Shown piece by piece: positions 20,386 through 31,467 of a stretch of 64,000 bases of DNA. The notes under the pieces are model-generated. The model made no database searches, was not told the DNA's origin, and saw only the letters and a program-made list of their open reading frames with translations. The position numbers were made by a program, and so were the translations under genes. The first letter of the stretch is position 1. The number at the start of each line of letters is the position of its first letter. Source of the stretch: Austropuccinia psidii (Eukaryota; Basidiomycota; Pucciniomycetes; Pucciniales; Sphaerophragmiaceae); the NCBI GenBank assembly GCA_023105745.1, contig JALGQZ010000013.1:2143501-2207500 (forward strand), read 5' to 3'.

Positions 20386-21882
20386 TGTCAGGGTGAGTCT
20401 ATGTAGTAGCTTAAAAATAGTAAATACAAGCTAGCACTATGACTGTGACACACAAAAATTAATTTTTTATAATAGTAAACAGGTTCTACTGTAATATGAT
20501 AACAGTGGTGATGAATCTATTGAGAGCCTGGGTTGCAATGATTTAATATCAATTGACTGTGAAAATCACTACAATAATTAATTATTTTAATTATATCAAT
20601 ATAATCCTAAGAGTACTACTGGTATAAGACAGTTTTACTACGTAAGGATGTTAATTCATGATAAGATGAGTCTTTTCCAGTGAGGAAAGACCTGCTTTTA
20701 TCTCCTCTGAGGACTGTGAAAGACTGGTAGGCTCTTCACACGTCTACAGAGTGAAAATTTTCACTCTGGAGGCTGGGTTGTGGTTCTGTACCATCAATTC
20801 TGACATCAGCATAGTCAGAATTGTGGTTTTTGGACCACAAATGATCATTCTGGATCAATACAGGGTAAAAAAACTCTTCACAGGCCACGTCAGCACCATT
20901 GTGACATGTCCAGAGTGTCTGTATGACTAATATTAGTCATTCTGGGCGGGTTTAAGCTTTAAACAACCATTATTTTAAGTATCAAGCCAGTACTGGTTGG
21001 TACAGGTTTGGTACAGACCAGTATTGGTCAAAATACTTCCAACCAAGATATCTTGGTCAGTTTTTGAGATATCAAGAATCCAAGAGCACAGAATTGAAGG
21101 GCTTAATGAGATCTTCAATTTTATATGCTTCATGCTTACCCTTCTCTATGATAGCAAAAGCTATAAGGACTTTAAGTTTTTGGATGTATTTTTGTACATC
21201 AGTATGAGGCTTCAAAACCTTCCAAGCCAGATATCTTCTCCAATTTAGAAGATATCTGTATTCCAATGATACAGTATTGTAGGGCTTGATTAGATCTATA
21301 GTTTGATATACAACACTTTACAGCTGTATGAATATATTCCAAAGATACAGGGGTTTCTTTATATGGTTAGTTTCAGAAATCCTGTATTTTGAGATGTAAA
21401 CCTTTAAACCAAGATCCCTCTGTCAATTTGGAAGATAGAGGGGTCTAAGGTATCTCAAATTAAAGCTCTCAGTCAGACCTTCAATTTGGCTGTACTTTTC
21501 TACAGTTTTGTACAAGCCCTCCTACACCTTTGAGGGGTTGTTGGTGAAAAAATGTGGTATAATGGTATTCCCTGATTTAAGAGTGCTACGGATGAATAGA
21601 TGATACCATTGGATAGCTCTATGTTAGAGCTTCAAGAAAAAAACCATTCTGGTTGGGGTTTCATGAAATATGTATAAGTTAGATTATAGGCTAGAATAAG
21701 AGTTTTTGCTTATTTGGTCTTATCTTTGATAGGGCATATCTTTGTCCTTTCTTATTATATTTGAGGAGGTTTCCTCTTTATAACTTACTTGTATTGGCTA
21801 TATTTGTCCAATACTCCTCATACCATTACTTATGGTATGTTGGATGTCATGGTGGTGCTCTGTTTTGAGTCACAGGCTGACA
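20386..21882 (-). repeat. Solo D/E-type LTR in B2 RT
   Basis: 1,497 bp, TGTCAGG to GCTGACA, with the perfect target duplication ACAAT at 20381-20385 and 21883-21887. It is the most diverged of the four D/E-type LTRs here. It keeps a short version of the conserved LTR hairpin near 20820. ORFs inside (for example 20997-21248) have no counterpart in the other copies. Confidence 0.93.
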
Positions 21883-21887
21883 ACAAT

Positions 21888-22562
21888 GATGTCATCAATG
21901 TAAATGATTAACCATCCTTCTAAAGGTTCTTCAGGGAAGATTTCATTCAACATTCTTTGGAAGTGTGAAGGTGAATTCCTTATACCAAAAGGCATCCTCA
22001 AATATTCATATACTCCACAATAAACAATAATCCTCAAGTATTTTCTTGCACTTGGTGTTACCACATTCTGATGAAATCCTTTAAGGGCATTCATAGTGTT
22101 TATATACACTTCTTGAGATATCTGGCTAAGGGAAATTTGGATTTTTGGTATTGGGTACCTGTCTGGAACAGTATAAGTGTTCAGAGCTCTAGAGTCCCCA
22201 ACCGTTCTAGATTTTCCATTATTCCATACCAATATGACTGGTGCAGTTATTTCTACTTCTTCATTATGGCCAACATTTCTTATTACACCCAGGTCTAGAA
22301 GTTCTTTAATATGAATTTCCAAGGCTTCTCTTGATTTAGTACTTGCCACATATGCAGGTCTTCTTAAGGGTTGTGGATAAGGTCTCTCAATATTAAGGAT
22401 AATGTCAACTTTATGACCAATAATTTCCCCCAAAGGTTCTTTTTCTGATGCAAATGCGTCTCTGTGGTCATATAAAAAGGGAGAAAGTTCATTTTCCTGT
22501 TTATCAGTCAGATGAAGGCTTATTTCAGCTTTATTTAGCTGTTCATATTTGAATTTCCCCAA
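21888..22562 (-). pseudogene. pol: Element B2 RT fingers and palm
   Basis: Open across the RT core: [73 protein letters not shown] and YIDDII. The catalytic Asp pair is present just before the solo LTR. Without the LTR this part would join the thumb at 20380. It is cut off on its 5' side by decay and then by element F. Confidence 0.9.
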
Positions 22563-22677
22563 CTCTAAGCTGACTGGTGCTACTGTGCTTACTTTAATTT
22601 GTTTCTTAAATGGTAAAAATCCAAATTTCTGATGCTTATTGTCTCCTATAGTAACATATTTTCCCTTTTTGTTATTT
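22563..22677 (-). pseudogene. pol: Element B2 pre-RT linker and protease 3' end
   Basis: The minus strand matches the B1 protease end (FTIGDNKHQKF equivalent at about 22620-22660) and stops at the left LTR of element F. The rest of protease and gag should resume beyond the right side of F, outside the window. Confidence 0.65.
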
Positions 22678-22681
22678 ACGT
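22678..22681. repeat. Putative 4-bp target duplication of element F (left copy)
   Basis: ACGT directly precedes the F LTR. The right partner is outside the window, so this is inferred. The F-type solo LTR at 61155-62816 does show a 4-bp duplication. Confidence 0.4.
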
Positions 22682-23653
22682 TGTGGAGCTCCTTTTAGTG
22701 TGGGCTTGCATAAGGCAGTCCTTGAGGGGGAAATCACAGGTAAACAGTTTTCAATTGCTGAAATAATCCTGTAACCAAGGCTGCTAATGGTATTTTAGCT
22801 GCCCCTCTGAATATAATAAACAATCTCCCTACAGAGCTCACAAAACCATATCTAATATTGTGGCTTTACAACTAGAGAAGGCTTTTTAGCAGTCTCTATC
22901 AAACCTATTTAATAATCAGATAAGTACCTTATAAGTTAAAACAGTATAAAATATAGTTTTCAAATAATAATATAAGATGCTTTTAAGGGTAAGACCCTAA
23001 TAGTATAAGAGGTTGAGTTAATATAATATTAATAATATATACTTTAAAGGGGTAAGTTCAATTTGATGTTTTATCTGTTATAAGAATTATTTTTTCTGAG
23101 AGGGTAATTGCTAATATAATATAACAACAAGACCTTTACTAATATATTTTTACAATATATTTTTAATATAGAATGGATATTTTTTAAATATATGAATGAT
23201 ATAATATAATATAAGTGTAAGGTTTTTTTATATAATATTTATTTGTTAAGTTGTTTTTTTAATATGAAGATATAATAAGAATTTTTTTCCTTTATAATCT
23301 AAAGGCTATGGGGATAAAATCAGTATTATGAGTATTATTGATAATATTATAATTACAAGACTAATAATTTAAACATAGGGTTGATTAATAATATAAAGTA
23401 GACCTTCTGTTAACTACTATTAATTAGAAATCACTATGAATTAAGCTTATAGGTCTATAAGACCTTAATAAAATAACTAGATTATCCTACTAGTAAGGGA
23501 TGGATGAATTATTCTCCTTCTTGGTATATAATTCCCATTCAAATAATAATACTAGATTGGCCAACTATTGAGGGATGAATAATTATTCTCCTTCTTGGTA
23601 ATAATTAATTGCATTCAAGGGGAGAAGAGGAGAAAATGAGGGAGAGAGGCCCT

Positions 23654-23662
23654 CTATTTATA
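23654..23662 (-). promoter_or_regulatory. TATA-like box in F-type LTR
   Basis: TATAAATAG on the minus strand, present at the same place in the F 5' LTR (about 52315) and in the inverted solo copy near 62030. Confidence 0.45.
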
Positions 23663-23770
23663 TTCTTTGGGCTCTCCATAGAGGCACTCAAAAACAAGGG
23701 ACTTAGAATTTTTCCACTTCTTTTTGCTGGGATAATTCTTTATAGTGGTGAGATACCATTTGTTTGGTTG

Positions 23771-24041
23771 ATTGCACCATTTTTCTGTATGATTATGTAA
23801 TCTGAGATTTTTTTCTGGTGAGAAATTTTGAGATGGTGTTATTTCTTCAAGGTATTGCACCATATGTTTGGTATATTGCACCATTTCTGGGACTTTACTT
23901 ATATTTTAATTAAACCTTAAGATTATTATGCACAGCCTTGAGGGGATTTACCTGGTGAGAGATATCCAAATGGTGTCATTTGATCAGGATATTGCACCAT
24001 CTCTGGGGGGATGAGGTGATTTTGTACAGCTATTGCACCAT
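23771..24041. repeat. Dispersed TATTGCACCAT motif cluster
   Basis: Copies at 23771-23780 (ATTGCACCAT), 23853-23863, 23874-23884, 23990-24000 and 24031-24041, at irregular spacing. Related copies occur in the other F-type LTRs. Spacing is too irregular for a simple tandem repeat. Confidence 0.6.
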
Positions 24042-24651
24042 ACGTCTGTGCACTGTTTGAACTGTAGGTGGAGAATGCTGTGTATTGTGAGGATTCTATT
24101 TTTCCTGTATGAGTTTTAATTTTTCTTCATTTAAATTAAATTCCGTTTTTAATTTATATTTACTGCCTTATAAGGTGGCTGTGCTTGTGTTTCCACAGAT
24201 ATGCTGTGTAGTTTAAGTTTTTGATTGATTTTCCTTGCATAAATTAATTGATTTCTTTTTCTTTCTGTCTTGTGACTGTTGTTTAATACAGTTTGAATCT
24301 ATTCCTTATTGAAGTGGCCTCAGTTTAATAACTGCATTGCTGAGTAATCCAAAGGTTGGGAAGAGCCTGGGTAACTTGAGTGTTTCACTACCCCTCTTAC
24401 TGGCAAATTTAACATTCTTGCTAGCTTGTCTTTTTCTTTTCCTTATTTTATTGTTATTCTTGTAATCAAATGGACCATTCTTCCAGCTTTTGCTTATGGG
24501 ATTATACATTCTGATGACCTTCAATCCATTGTATTGCTGAATTCCTCTATTTTACTTGATTAATTACTAATTTTTTTCTTCAGTCTTCAAGTTATATTCC
24601 TATCAACCAAATTCCACTTGAAACTTTGCCAATAAGGTATGGAATACCACA

Positions 24652-24661
24652 TCCCACTCTT
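24652..24661 (-). other. Polypurine tract of element F
   Basis: On the minus strand AAGAGTGGGA directly precedes the LTR start TGTGG. Confidence 0.65.
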
Positions 24662-25507
24662 GATTTAATGATGTCACCAGCATTCCAGTTTCAAGAGGAA
24701 TATTCTGGGTTCATTTATCAAAAATTTCTTTATTTAAACCTCTATTCTAATAAATTGACTTGATATTCACTATTTGTAGCTTTTTATATTGATTTTGAAT
24801 CTCCATGGTTTCTTCTTTTGTGTTGTCTTCTTTGTTTTTTTCTTCTTTTGAATGAATTTTATTGTCTATTATTATGATTATTATTTATTGATGTATTTTT
24901 TTTAAATTATTTGCTTTTTTCATTAAAAATTATGTAATTTGTTTTTTTTTGTTGTTCTTCTGAGATGAATAAAATAGGCAAAAGATAGATGAATCCATAA
25001 ATTCATCCCACACATTGATTATTTTGATTACTTCAATATTGAAAAAGACAATTTGTTGTTTTATAATTATGGAGTTTAAGGTCATACTCAGGACCATATC
25101 TTGAGTTATTTGAATTAATAATTGATAAAAAAATAAAAAAAAATTCTTCAGACAGTTTAAGGTCTTGTCAAGGACCTATTCTTGAATTAATTTTGTTGAT
25201 AAGATATAAGAAATATTTTGACAGTTTAAGGTCTTATCTAGGACCTATTATTGAATTAATTTTGTTTATCTGATTGGGTTGTTCTTTCTTGTTGTCTTTG
25301 ATTTTGCTGAAAATAACCTTAAATGGTAGGGCCATCCCCTCTCCATTCAAAAATTTTACCATAACTTCAATTTTTTATAATAATAAATTTAATTTAATAT
25401 GAATTTATAATGTTTTTTTAATAATAATACTGTATTAAAGAAAGAATAATATAATAATAGTGAAATAATAATGGATAATAATAATAATATAAGTAAGTAA
25501 TAAAAGC
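24662..25507. other. AT-rich F interior (3' side), non-coding
   Basis: No convincing ORF on either strand. It has low-complexity T-rich runs around 24800-24960. An imperfect tandem repeat lies at 25072-25270, with three units starting near 25072, 25151 and 25220, each containing GTTTAAGGTC...GGACC. It ends at the TAATA target duplication of element C. Confidence 0.6.
25072..25270. repeat. Imperfect 69-79 bp tandem repeat, three units
   Basis: Units begin at about 25072, 25151 and 25220. The second and third are 69 bp apart and nearly identical over their first 50 bases (ACAGTTTAAGGTCTT...GAATTAATTTTGTT). The first is diverged. Confidence 0.7.
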
Positions 25508-25512
25508 TAATA

Positions 25513-27702
25513 TGTAAGGTTTGTCTATGAAACTCTTGATAATAGTAGCAAAATCAAGAGCACTATGACTGTCCTCAATAGAAATATATAATATAATAAA
25601 ATATTATAACCACAAATTTAAATATAATTATTAAAAATAATTATATATAAAAAATAAATTTAATTACTATTATAAAAATATAATAATAAAAAAAATATAA
25701 TAATTATAATAAAATTATAATTATTCTATTATTGTTATAGTCACTGACAGTTATAACAATAAGAATTGTAAAGCTCTTAATGAGACAATTACACGTGGAA
25801 ATATAAATATTAACCACTTATAAATAATATAAATATTATTTATAAAAAGATTTAAACACACACTTCGCAGAAATAATTCTTATAGAATAAAATTCTTTAT
25901 AAAAAAAACTAATACTAGATAAAAAAATATAGAAATTTAGAGAAAAACTTACTTATAATATTTATTTAATACAACAAGTTAAACAACAACAGTTATTATA
26001 TTAAATAATGATTATAAGTTAAAAACACGTCTGAAATCAATAATTTTAAGGATAAAACGGCTTTTTATGATAAAATTTAAGATTAAAGAATTTTTAAGAG
26101 GAATTTGTGGATTTTAAAAGATATTTAAGATGAAAATTTTATAATATAAAATATATTATTGATGATTACAACAATAATCTGAATTCTATGACTTCAATTC
26201 TTTAATTTACAATTAATAAAGAATAAAATAACTTAAGAATTACTTTAATAATAAGATTTTATAAATAATAAAACTTTACCTATTTAAATTTCTAATATGA
26301 TTGGATTGATAATGAATGATGGACAAAAACTGTGATGAAAAGACTCTTTTTATGTCTTCAGAGCAGCTCTCATGATTCATAATGAATATAGAGGGCGTGC
26401 TCAGGTCAAAACTGAAAAACCATAGTTAAAAACAAAGTTCTTAGCTCAAGGCAACTTGTTTTTAATTCCGATTTAAAGTTACCAGTGTTATTCTTAACTC
26501 CATGTAACTTTAATCCTCATTTAAACTAATTATTTTAGGTTTTTAATATAAATAAACTTATTTATATTAAAGTTCATCACATGAACAACTTAAAAATAGA
26601 GTTTCAAGCAGAAATCTCTTAAACTCAATTTTTAATTAATTTTTAAAGAAATCATAATTTTCTTTGAGCTTAATTAAAAGAGTAAATTTCCAGGCTAATT
26701 ACCCAGGGATTTTATTTATAAAAGATACTTAAAATTTAATTTATATATAGATGATATTAAATTCTAAGCTGTGTGAAATTTTCAAGCAAATCCATTAAGA
26801 TTTGGATTTTTAATGAATTTTTGAAGTTATTACTATTTTTCCACGTAAAATAGAAATACCCACCAAACCTTAGCTTTTGATAAGGTTTTGATGCTTGTAA
26901 CTTTAAAGTTTTAAGCTTATTTAAGGTTTTTATGCCTGATTAAGCTTTGAAAGTTCTTAAAACCTTGATTTCAAGCTTGCATATTGGGATTTACCCTTTG
27001 GCAGCTTGAAATTCCTGTCCAAATTCGGATAAAACCAGTTTAAACCTTAAGGTTGGATCAAAGTCTAATATTAAAGTTTAAATAAGGTTGAAAATCCTCC
27101 AATACAGGTGGAAAACCTTAATTGAATCATTTCAGATCCAAAAAGTTGGGTACCCCAGCTCTATTTGGTCTTTTTCCTTTGTCCCACCTTTTTGTGTGGA
27201 TTTTGCCCTTTTATTTATTTAAAGCCATACCATGGCTTTAAGCCCTTTTAAATTGAGCTCATGCAGGATTTACATTCTGTATGGCAAATCCTTAGCCAAT
27301 TCAGTAAATATACACCACACCTCAATTTTAACTAAAATTTTGGTAAGTTTGCATTAACCTTATGCAACTTTAAATTTAAGCTTATGTGAGCTTAAATTTA
27401 ACAATTTTAAAAAAATGTTAAAAAAGTTACATTAGTACTGTGAGATTCTTAAATCTTCTAATAACACAAGAAATAAGTGTTTCTGGGTATAACACCTTAT
27501 GGATGTACCCTAGGTTATTTTTGGGGTAGAATCCAAAAATGACATAATATTTATAACTTCGTTTATCCAAAATAAAGTTGTACTTATTTTTTGTTATTTT
27601 TTATTTTAATTTCAACTAAAAAGTCTGTTTAAGACAAAATTAGCTGTTTATAAAATCATTTGTGGCCTTATGGGTATGTTATACATACCTCACAGGCTCA
27701 CA
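25513..27702 (-). repeat. 3' LTR of element C (2,190 bp)
   Basis: Starts TGTAAGGTTTGTCTATGAAAC and ends CTCACAGGCTCACA on +, directly followed by the polypurine tract. It pairs with the interrupted LTR at 35756-39885, which is 9 bp longer after removal of its insertion because of a duplicated TTTCTTGTTA unit. Confidence 0.95.
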
Positions 27703-27721
27703 TTCCCTACCACCAAAAAAA
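27703..27721 (-). other. Polypurine tract of element C
   Basis: The same A/G-rich tract as in element A (TTTTTTGGTGGTAGGGAA on the minus strand), abutting the 3' LTR. Confidence 0.8.
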
Positions 27722-27837
27722 ATTGTACCACAATTTTTCTGTTGTAGTTTACCCCCAAATTATTTGGGGGGGTATAATCCACTGTCCAACCTCTCTACTT
27801 TTACTTTTACGTATGTAAAGCACACAATTCAAACTTT

Positions 27838-29397
27838 TTATTGAGCAATTGGTCTTCTCTCATTTCTGAATCTTCTGAGAAACTTTTGGGAATCAGGTAT
27901 TTTGCTTTCTACAATCCACCCATCTTCATGTTGTGGATTTTTATACCTGACTAAGTATTTTCTTTCATTTTTTCCCCTAAGTCTTCTTTCTTTCAAGACT
28001 TTTAGTACCTTTTTTTCCTCACTTAGATCTAGTGGGGGTACTTCTAAGGGTGTTTCATTTCTTAAAGGAAATAATTCCTTGTCACTTGAAGTGTAATGCT
28101 TTACTAGACTGACAGGGAATGTTGGATGTTTATTTTCCAGTTCTCCTGACAGTTCTACTTGTACTGCATTTGTCCCATGAAGGGCTTTAATAATAAATGG
28201 TCCTGCAAAGGAATTTTTCAATTTCTTTGCGCCTTTAATATTATTAAAGTTCAAGGTTGAAACTAGTATTAAGTCCCCTACTTTGAAACCTGGGGTTTTA
28301 TGACTTTTATCCCATTTCTGCTTAGCATATTCAAAGGCATCATTCATGCTTTGATTTTCATGATGTCTCACTTTATCAAGCAATAGCTTAAAGCTTGAAG
28401 CAGTTGGATGAATGTCAACCAGATCTTTCTTCAAAGTATCAATTGGAAGTTTGGGGTTCCATCCTTTTTCCAACATTGCAGGGGTCTTGCCTGTTGAAGC
28501 ATGAATGGAGGTCTTGTAGGCTAATTCCGATGCTGGTATAAGAGTACACCAATCATGGGTAAAGCCATCAGAATCTTTAAACTCCAGGCCATAAGCACAA
28601 AATCTTCTGATCATGTCCTCAAGGGTTTGAATCATTCTTTCTGCTAACCCATCTGTTTGTGGATGGTATGCTGTTGAGAATGATAATTTTGTACCCAAAA
28701 GCTTATGTAAATTAGTCCACAATGCTGATGTAAATTTTGGGTCTTTGTCACTAATGATATTTTTAAAGAGACCAGTATGGGATATTACTCTATTCCAGAT
28801 CAGAAGAGCTGTATCCATAGCTGTGTCATCTTTGTGACATGGTAAAAATATTGGTGTTTTGCTATATCTGTCTACAATAACAAGACATGCATTGTAACTT
28901 TTATCACCTCCAGGTGGTAATGCAGTTACCCAATCCATGTGAACCACTTCCCATGGGGTACTTGGTTCTTGGATATGGATCATCAGACCAAATCTTTTAC
29001 CAGTAGCTTTATTTGCTTTCTGGCATCTATCACAACTATGACAGTACTCAATGACATCTTTTCTCCAAGATGGCCACCAGGCACATGTCTTAATTCTTTC
29101 CATTGTTCTGTCTTCAGACAGATGTCCAGAATAAATTTCATCATGGCATTCTAGTAGTATTGTGTTAATCAACATTCTACTACATAGGACCATGACACAT
29201 GTGTGTTTAGATCTATGATATAGTATACCATCAAACAAATGGAATCTTCCATCATTATAAGATGTTTTCCAAATATCATCCAGAGAATTAGACAATGCTG
29301 CATCTTTGCAATCTTTGTCAAGTAGAGCAGTAAGTATATGGAAATTTTCATCTTGCTTATAGCTCTCTCTAACTTCATCAAAGAATTCTGTTCCCAC
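27838..29397 (-). CDS. pol: Element C integrase with chromodomain (519 residues, open)
   Basis: Intact open frame. It inserts the retroelement cDNA into chromosomes. Zinc-binding HHCC is visible as H85, H92, C122 and C125. The catalytic triad is D155 (HMDWVTALP), D217 (IISDKDPKF) and E253 (DGLAERM), giving the DD(35)E spacing. The C-terminal domain follows ([16 protein letters not shown], about 380), then a chromodomain near the end ([20 protein letters not shown]) that probably guides insertion to modified chromatin. The first 20 residues are not a true N-terminus. The frame continues upstream into RNase H through 22 codons and is separated from it only by a TAA at 29464-29466. Confidence 0.93.
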   Translation of the reverse strand: MGTEFFDEVRESYKQDENFHILTALLDKDCKDAALSNSLDDIWKTSYNDGRFHLFDGILYHRSKHTCVMVLCSRMLINTILLECHDEIYSGHLSEDRTMERIKTCAWWPSWRKDVIEYCHSCDRCQKANKATGKRFGLMIHIQEPSTPWEVVHMDWVTALPPGGDKSYNACLVIVDRYSKTPIFLPCHKDDTAMDTALLIWNRVISHTGLFKNIISDKDPKFTSALWTNLHKLLGTKLSFSTAYHPQTDGLAERMIQTLEDMIRRFCAYGLEFKDSDGFTHDWCTLIPASELAYKTSIHASTGKTPAMLEKGWNPKLPIDTLKKDLVDIHPTASSFKLLLDKVRHHENQSMNDAFEYAKQKWDKSHKTPGFKVGDLILVSTLNFNNIKGAKKLKNSFAGPFIIKALHGTNAVQVELSGELENKHPTFPVSLVKHYTSSDKELFPLRNETPLEVPPLDLSEEKKVLKVLKERRLRGKNERKYLVRYKNPQHEDGWIVESKIPDSQKFLRRFRNERRPIAQ

Positions 29398-29463
29398 ATC
29401 TGTGATGTTAATTCCTTCAATTGGAATTTGAGGTTCTGCACTTGTAGGAACATAGGCAGTATT

Positions 29464-31464
29464 TTAAGGTGTATTGGGTAATTCCCATCTACTTAAGCCC
29501 TCAGCATTCCTGTGAATATTTCCAGCTTTATGTACTATGGTCATATTGCCTCTATACTCCTGTATAGCAATCTGCCATCTTAACATGTGTCTGTTTGGAG
29601 TTTTCATGTTAAGAAGTGACTTTACTGCATTACAATCAGTAATTACTTCAAACAAACTGCCATCAAGATAGTAATGAAGTTTTTCCAGAGCCTCAACAAG
29701 GCAAAGGCACTGCATTTGGCTAGCTCCATATCTGGCCTCAGTAGGTTTAATTTGTCTTGAAATAAAACAAATTGGACCTTCATAAGGCTTGTCATTGACA
29801 ATTTGAACTTTATGAAGAGCAGCTCCTAGACCTTCACCACATGCATCAATATACAGCTTGAAAGGAAGTTTCCAGTCTGGCACCAGTAATAATGGTGCAT
29901 TGGTCAAGGCATACTTGATTCTATCATATGCTTGAATTCTCTCCTGAGTCATTTCAAAAACAGTTTGTTGATCACAAATCCTGTATAATGATCTGGCATG
30001 GATTTCAAAATCTTTAAGGTGTTGCCTGTAATAACTGGCAAAACCTAAGAAAGACATCATTTCTTTTTTGCTCTGGGGCATCTGTTTCAGTAAAAATGCA
30101 GCCACTTTGTTCTTATCAACACCAAGGCTTAGTCCTGAGACCACATGTCCTAGAGCTTTCAACTCATGAAAACCAAAATTACATTTTTTAAGAGAAATTA
30201 TCATGTTCACTTGTAGAATTTTCTTAAATACTAATGAAAATCTCTCTAAATGTAATTGCCAGGTTTCTGAACAAATAATAATGTCATCAATATAAATGAT
30301 TAACCATCCTTCTGATAGTTCATGTGGGAAGATAGTATTCATCATTCTTTGGTAATGAGAGGGTGCATTTTTAATACCAAAAGGCATCCTCAAATATTCA
30401 TAAATACCACAATGAGCAATTATTCTCAATAATTTCCTAGCATGAGGTGTCAAAACATTCTGGTGAAAGCCTTTTAGAGCATCCATACAAGTGATGAATC
30501 TTTCTTTGGATAATTGAGTCAAAGTCTCATGAATTCTAGGGATTGAATACCTGTCTGGGATAGTGTAGGTATTCAGTGCTCTAAAATCACCAACCATCCT
30601 TGACTTATCATTATGCCAAGTAATGATTCCTGGGTTTGTGACTTCCACCTCCTCATTGTGTCTAACATTTCTAAGAACTCCCAGTTTCATCAGTTCATTA
30701 ATATGATTTTCTAATGCTTCTCTAGCCCTAGGGCTAGCTGGGTAAGCTGGTCTTCTTAATAGTGGCGGATAAGGCCTTTCCACATTAAGCATAATGTCCA
30801 CCTCATGGCCTTTTATAGCCCCAAGTGGTTCATTATCTGAAGCAAAGGCTTCCCTGTATTGAAATAAAATTTCAATAAGCTCTTCCTTCATTTCCAGTGT
30901 TAACTCAGGACCAATTTTTGCTTCAATTAATTGATTTAATACAAATTTTTCCTTATTAACATTTGTTACTTGTTTAATGACAGTAATTTCTCTTTTTTCT
31001 AGAGGAAAAGCAAATTTTTGTCTTTTATTTTCCCCTATAGTGAAATACCTGTCTTTATGATTATTAATATCAATACCATAAATGTTGAGATAAGCATTCC
31101 CAAGTATGAAGTGTTGTGAAGTACAATTATTCATAACAACAATTTCAACTTTCAGTCTTATACTTCCTGCAGGATGAGGAAATATGATTGCTGCTTCAAA
31201 TATACCCAATGGGTGCATATTTTGGCTAGCACTGCTGAATGTTATACCTTCAATTGGCATTAATTTGCCTTGCCAATCGGTATAAATTTTGTCAAGATAA
31301 TCTTTTCCAACACAAGTGCAAAACGCACCTGAGTCAAGATGTATCTTGGCTTCTATGTTATTTATCACAATATTAGTGATACAAGATGACCCAGCTGTAT
31401 AACCTTTACCTCTGGCAGGTTTGGTTTTTTGCATCCTGGCATCTTGCACATGTATGAGATCCAT
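29464..31464 (-). CDS. pol: Element C protease-RT-RNase H (666 residues, open)
   Basis: The protease active site is D44-S-G-A47, with [14 protein letters not shown] near 120-132. RT begins with [20 protein letters not shown] and continues with [31 protein letters not shown] and [20 protein letters not shown]. Its catalytic YIDD is at residues 391-394 (30283-30294), and the thumb follows. RNase H starts at [16 protein letters not shown] and has [12 protein letters not shown]. All catalytic residues seem present. ATG 31462-31464 lies two codons after a TAA that ends gag in the same frame, so this is probably an artificial start created by a stop. It ends at a TAA in the RNase H-integrase tether. 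Confidence 0.95.
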   Translation of the reverse strand: MDLIHVQDARMQKTKPARGKGYTAGSSCITNIVINNIEAKIHLDSGAFCTCVGKDYLDKIYTDWQGKLMPIEGITFSSASQNMHPLGIFEAAIIFPHPAGSIRLKVEIVVMNNCTSQHFILGNAYLNIYGIDINNHKDRYFTIGENKRQKFAFPLEKREITVIKQVTNVNKEKFVLNQLIEAKIGPELTLEMKEELIEILFQYREAFASDNEPLGAIKGHEVDIMLNVERPYPPLLRRPAYPASPRAREALENHINELMKLGVLRNVRHNEEVEVTNPGIITWHNDKSRMVGDFRALNTYTIPDRYSIPRIHETLTQLSKERFITCMDALKGFHQNVLTPHARKLLRIIAHCGIYEYLRMPFGIKNAPSHYQRMMNTIFPHELSEGWLIIYIDDIIICSETWQLHLERFSLVFKKILQVNMIISLKKCNFGFHELKALGHVVSGLSLGVDKNKVAAFLLKQMPQSKKEMMSFLGFASYYRQHLKDFEIHARSLYRICDQQTVFEMTQERIQAYDRIKYALTNAPLLLVPDWKLPFKLYIDACGEGLGAALHKVQIVNDKPYEGPICFISRQIKPTEARYGASQMQCLCLVEALEKLHYYLDGSLFEVITDCNAVKSLLNMKTPNRHMLRWQIAIQEYRGNMTIVHKAGNIHRNAEGLSRWELPNTP

Positions 31465-31467
31465 ACA

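Larger units (their letters stand above)
14315..22681 (-). mobile_element. Element B2, inserted in B1 gag
   Basis: Minus-strand Ty3/Gypsy element. Its 3' LTR (14315-17919) is split by an inverted relative and is followed by a polypurine tract. Integrase, RNase H and RT then follow, with RT split by a D/E-type solo LTR. The protease is cut at 22681 by element F. The 5' part (gag, 5' LTR) is beyond the window, on the other side of F. Confidence 0.85.
22682..24651 (-). repeat. 3' LTR of element F
   Basis: 1,970 bp, TGTGGAGC to ATACCACA on +, with inverted termini TGTGG/CCACA. It contains five copies of ATTGCACCAT, four of them TATTGCACCAT (23771-24041). A TATA-like TATAAATAG is on the minus strand at 23654-23662. 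Similar sequences are at 51341-52598 (5' LTR) and, in reverse, at 61155-62816. Confidence 0.9.

Noticed and set aside
21072..21266. ORFs inside D/E-type solo LTRs, including 20997-21248, 53242-53541 and 53550-53801
   Set aside because: Not shared between LTR copies and not in any element reading frame. Taken as chance.
23609..23800. Small plus-strand ORF in the F LTR, recurring at 52270-52461 with a near-identical translation
   Set aside because: The repetition only reflects the LTR being duplicated. The ORF lies over the TATA-like box, opposite to the element's coding strand, and has no domain.
22682..24651. Solo LTR interpretation for the F-type LTR here
   Set aside because: The right flank is a polypurine-type sequence (AAGAGTGGGA on the minus strand) and does not repeat the left flank, so it is better read as the 3' LTR of a larger element.
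25441..26300. AT-rich repeats resembling a CRISPR-like or satellite array
   Set aside because: No regular repeat-spacer pattern. It is LTR and low-complexity sequence of a eukaryotic retroelement.
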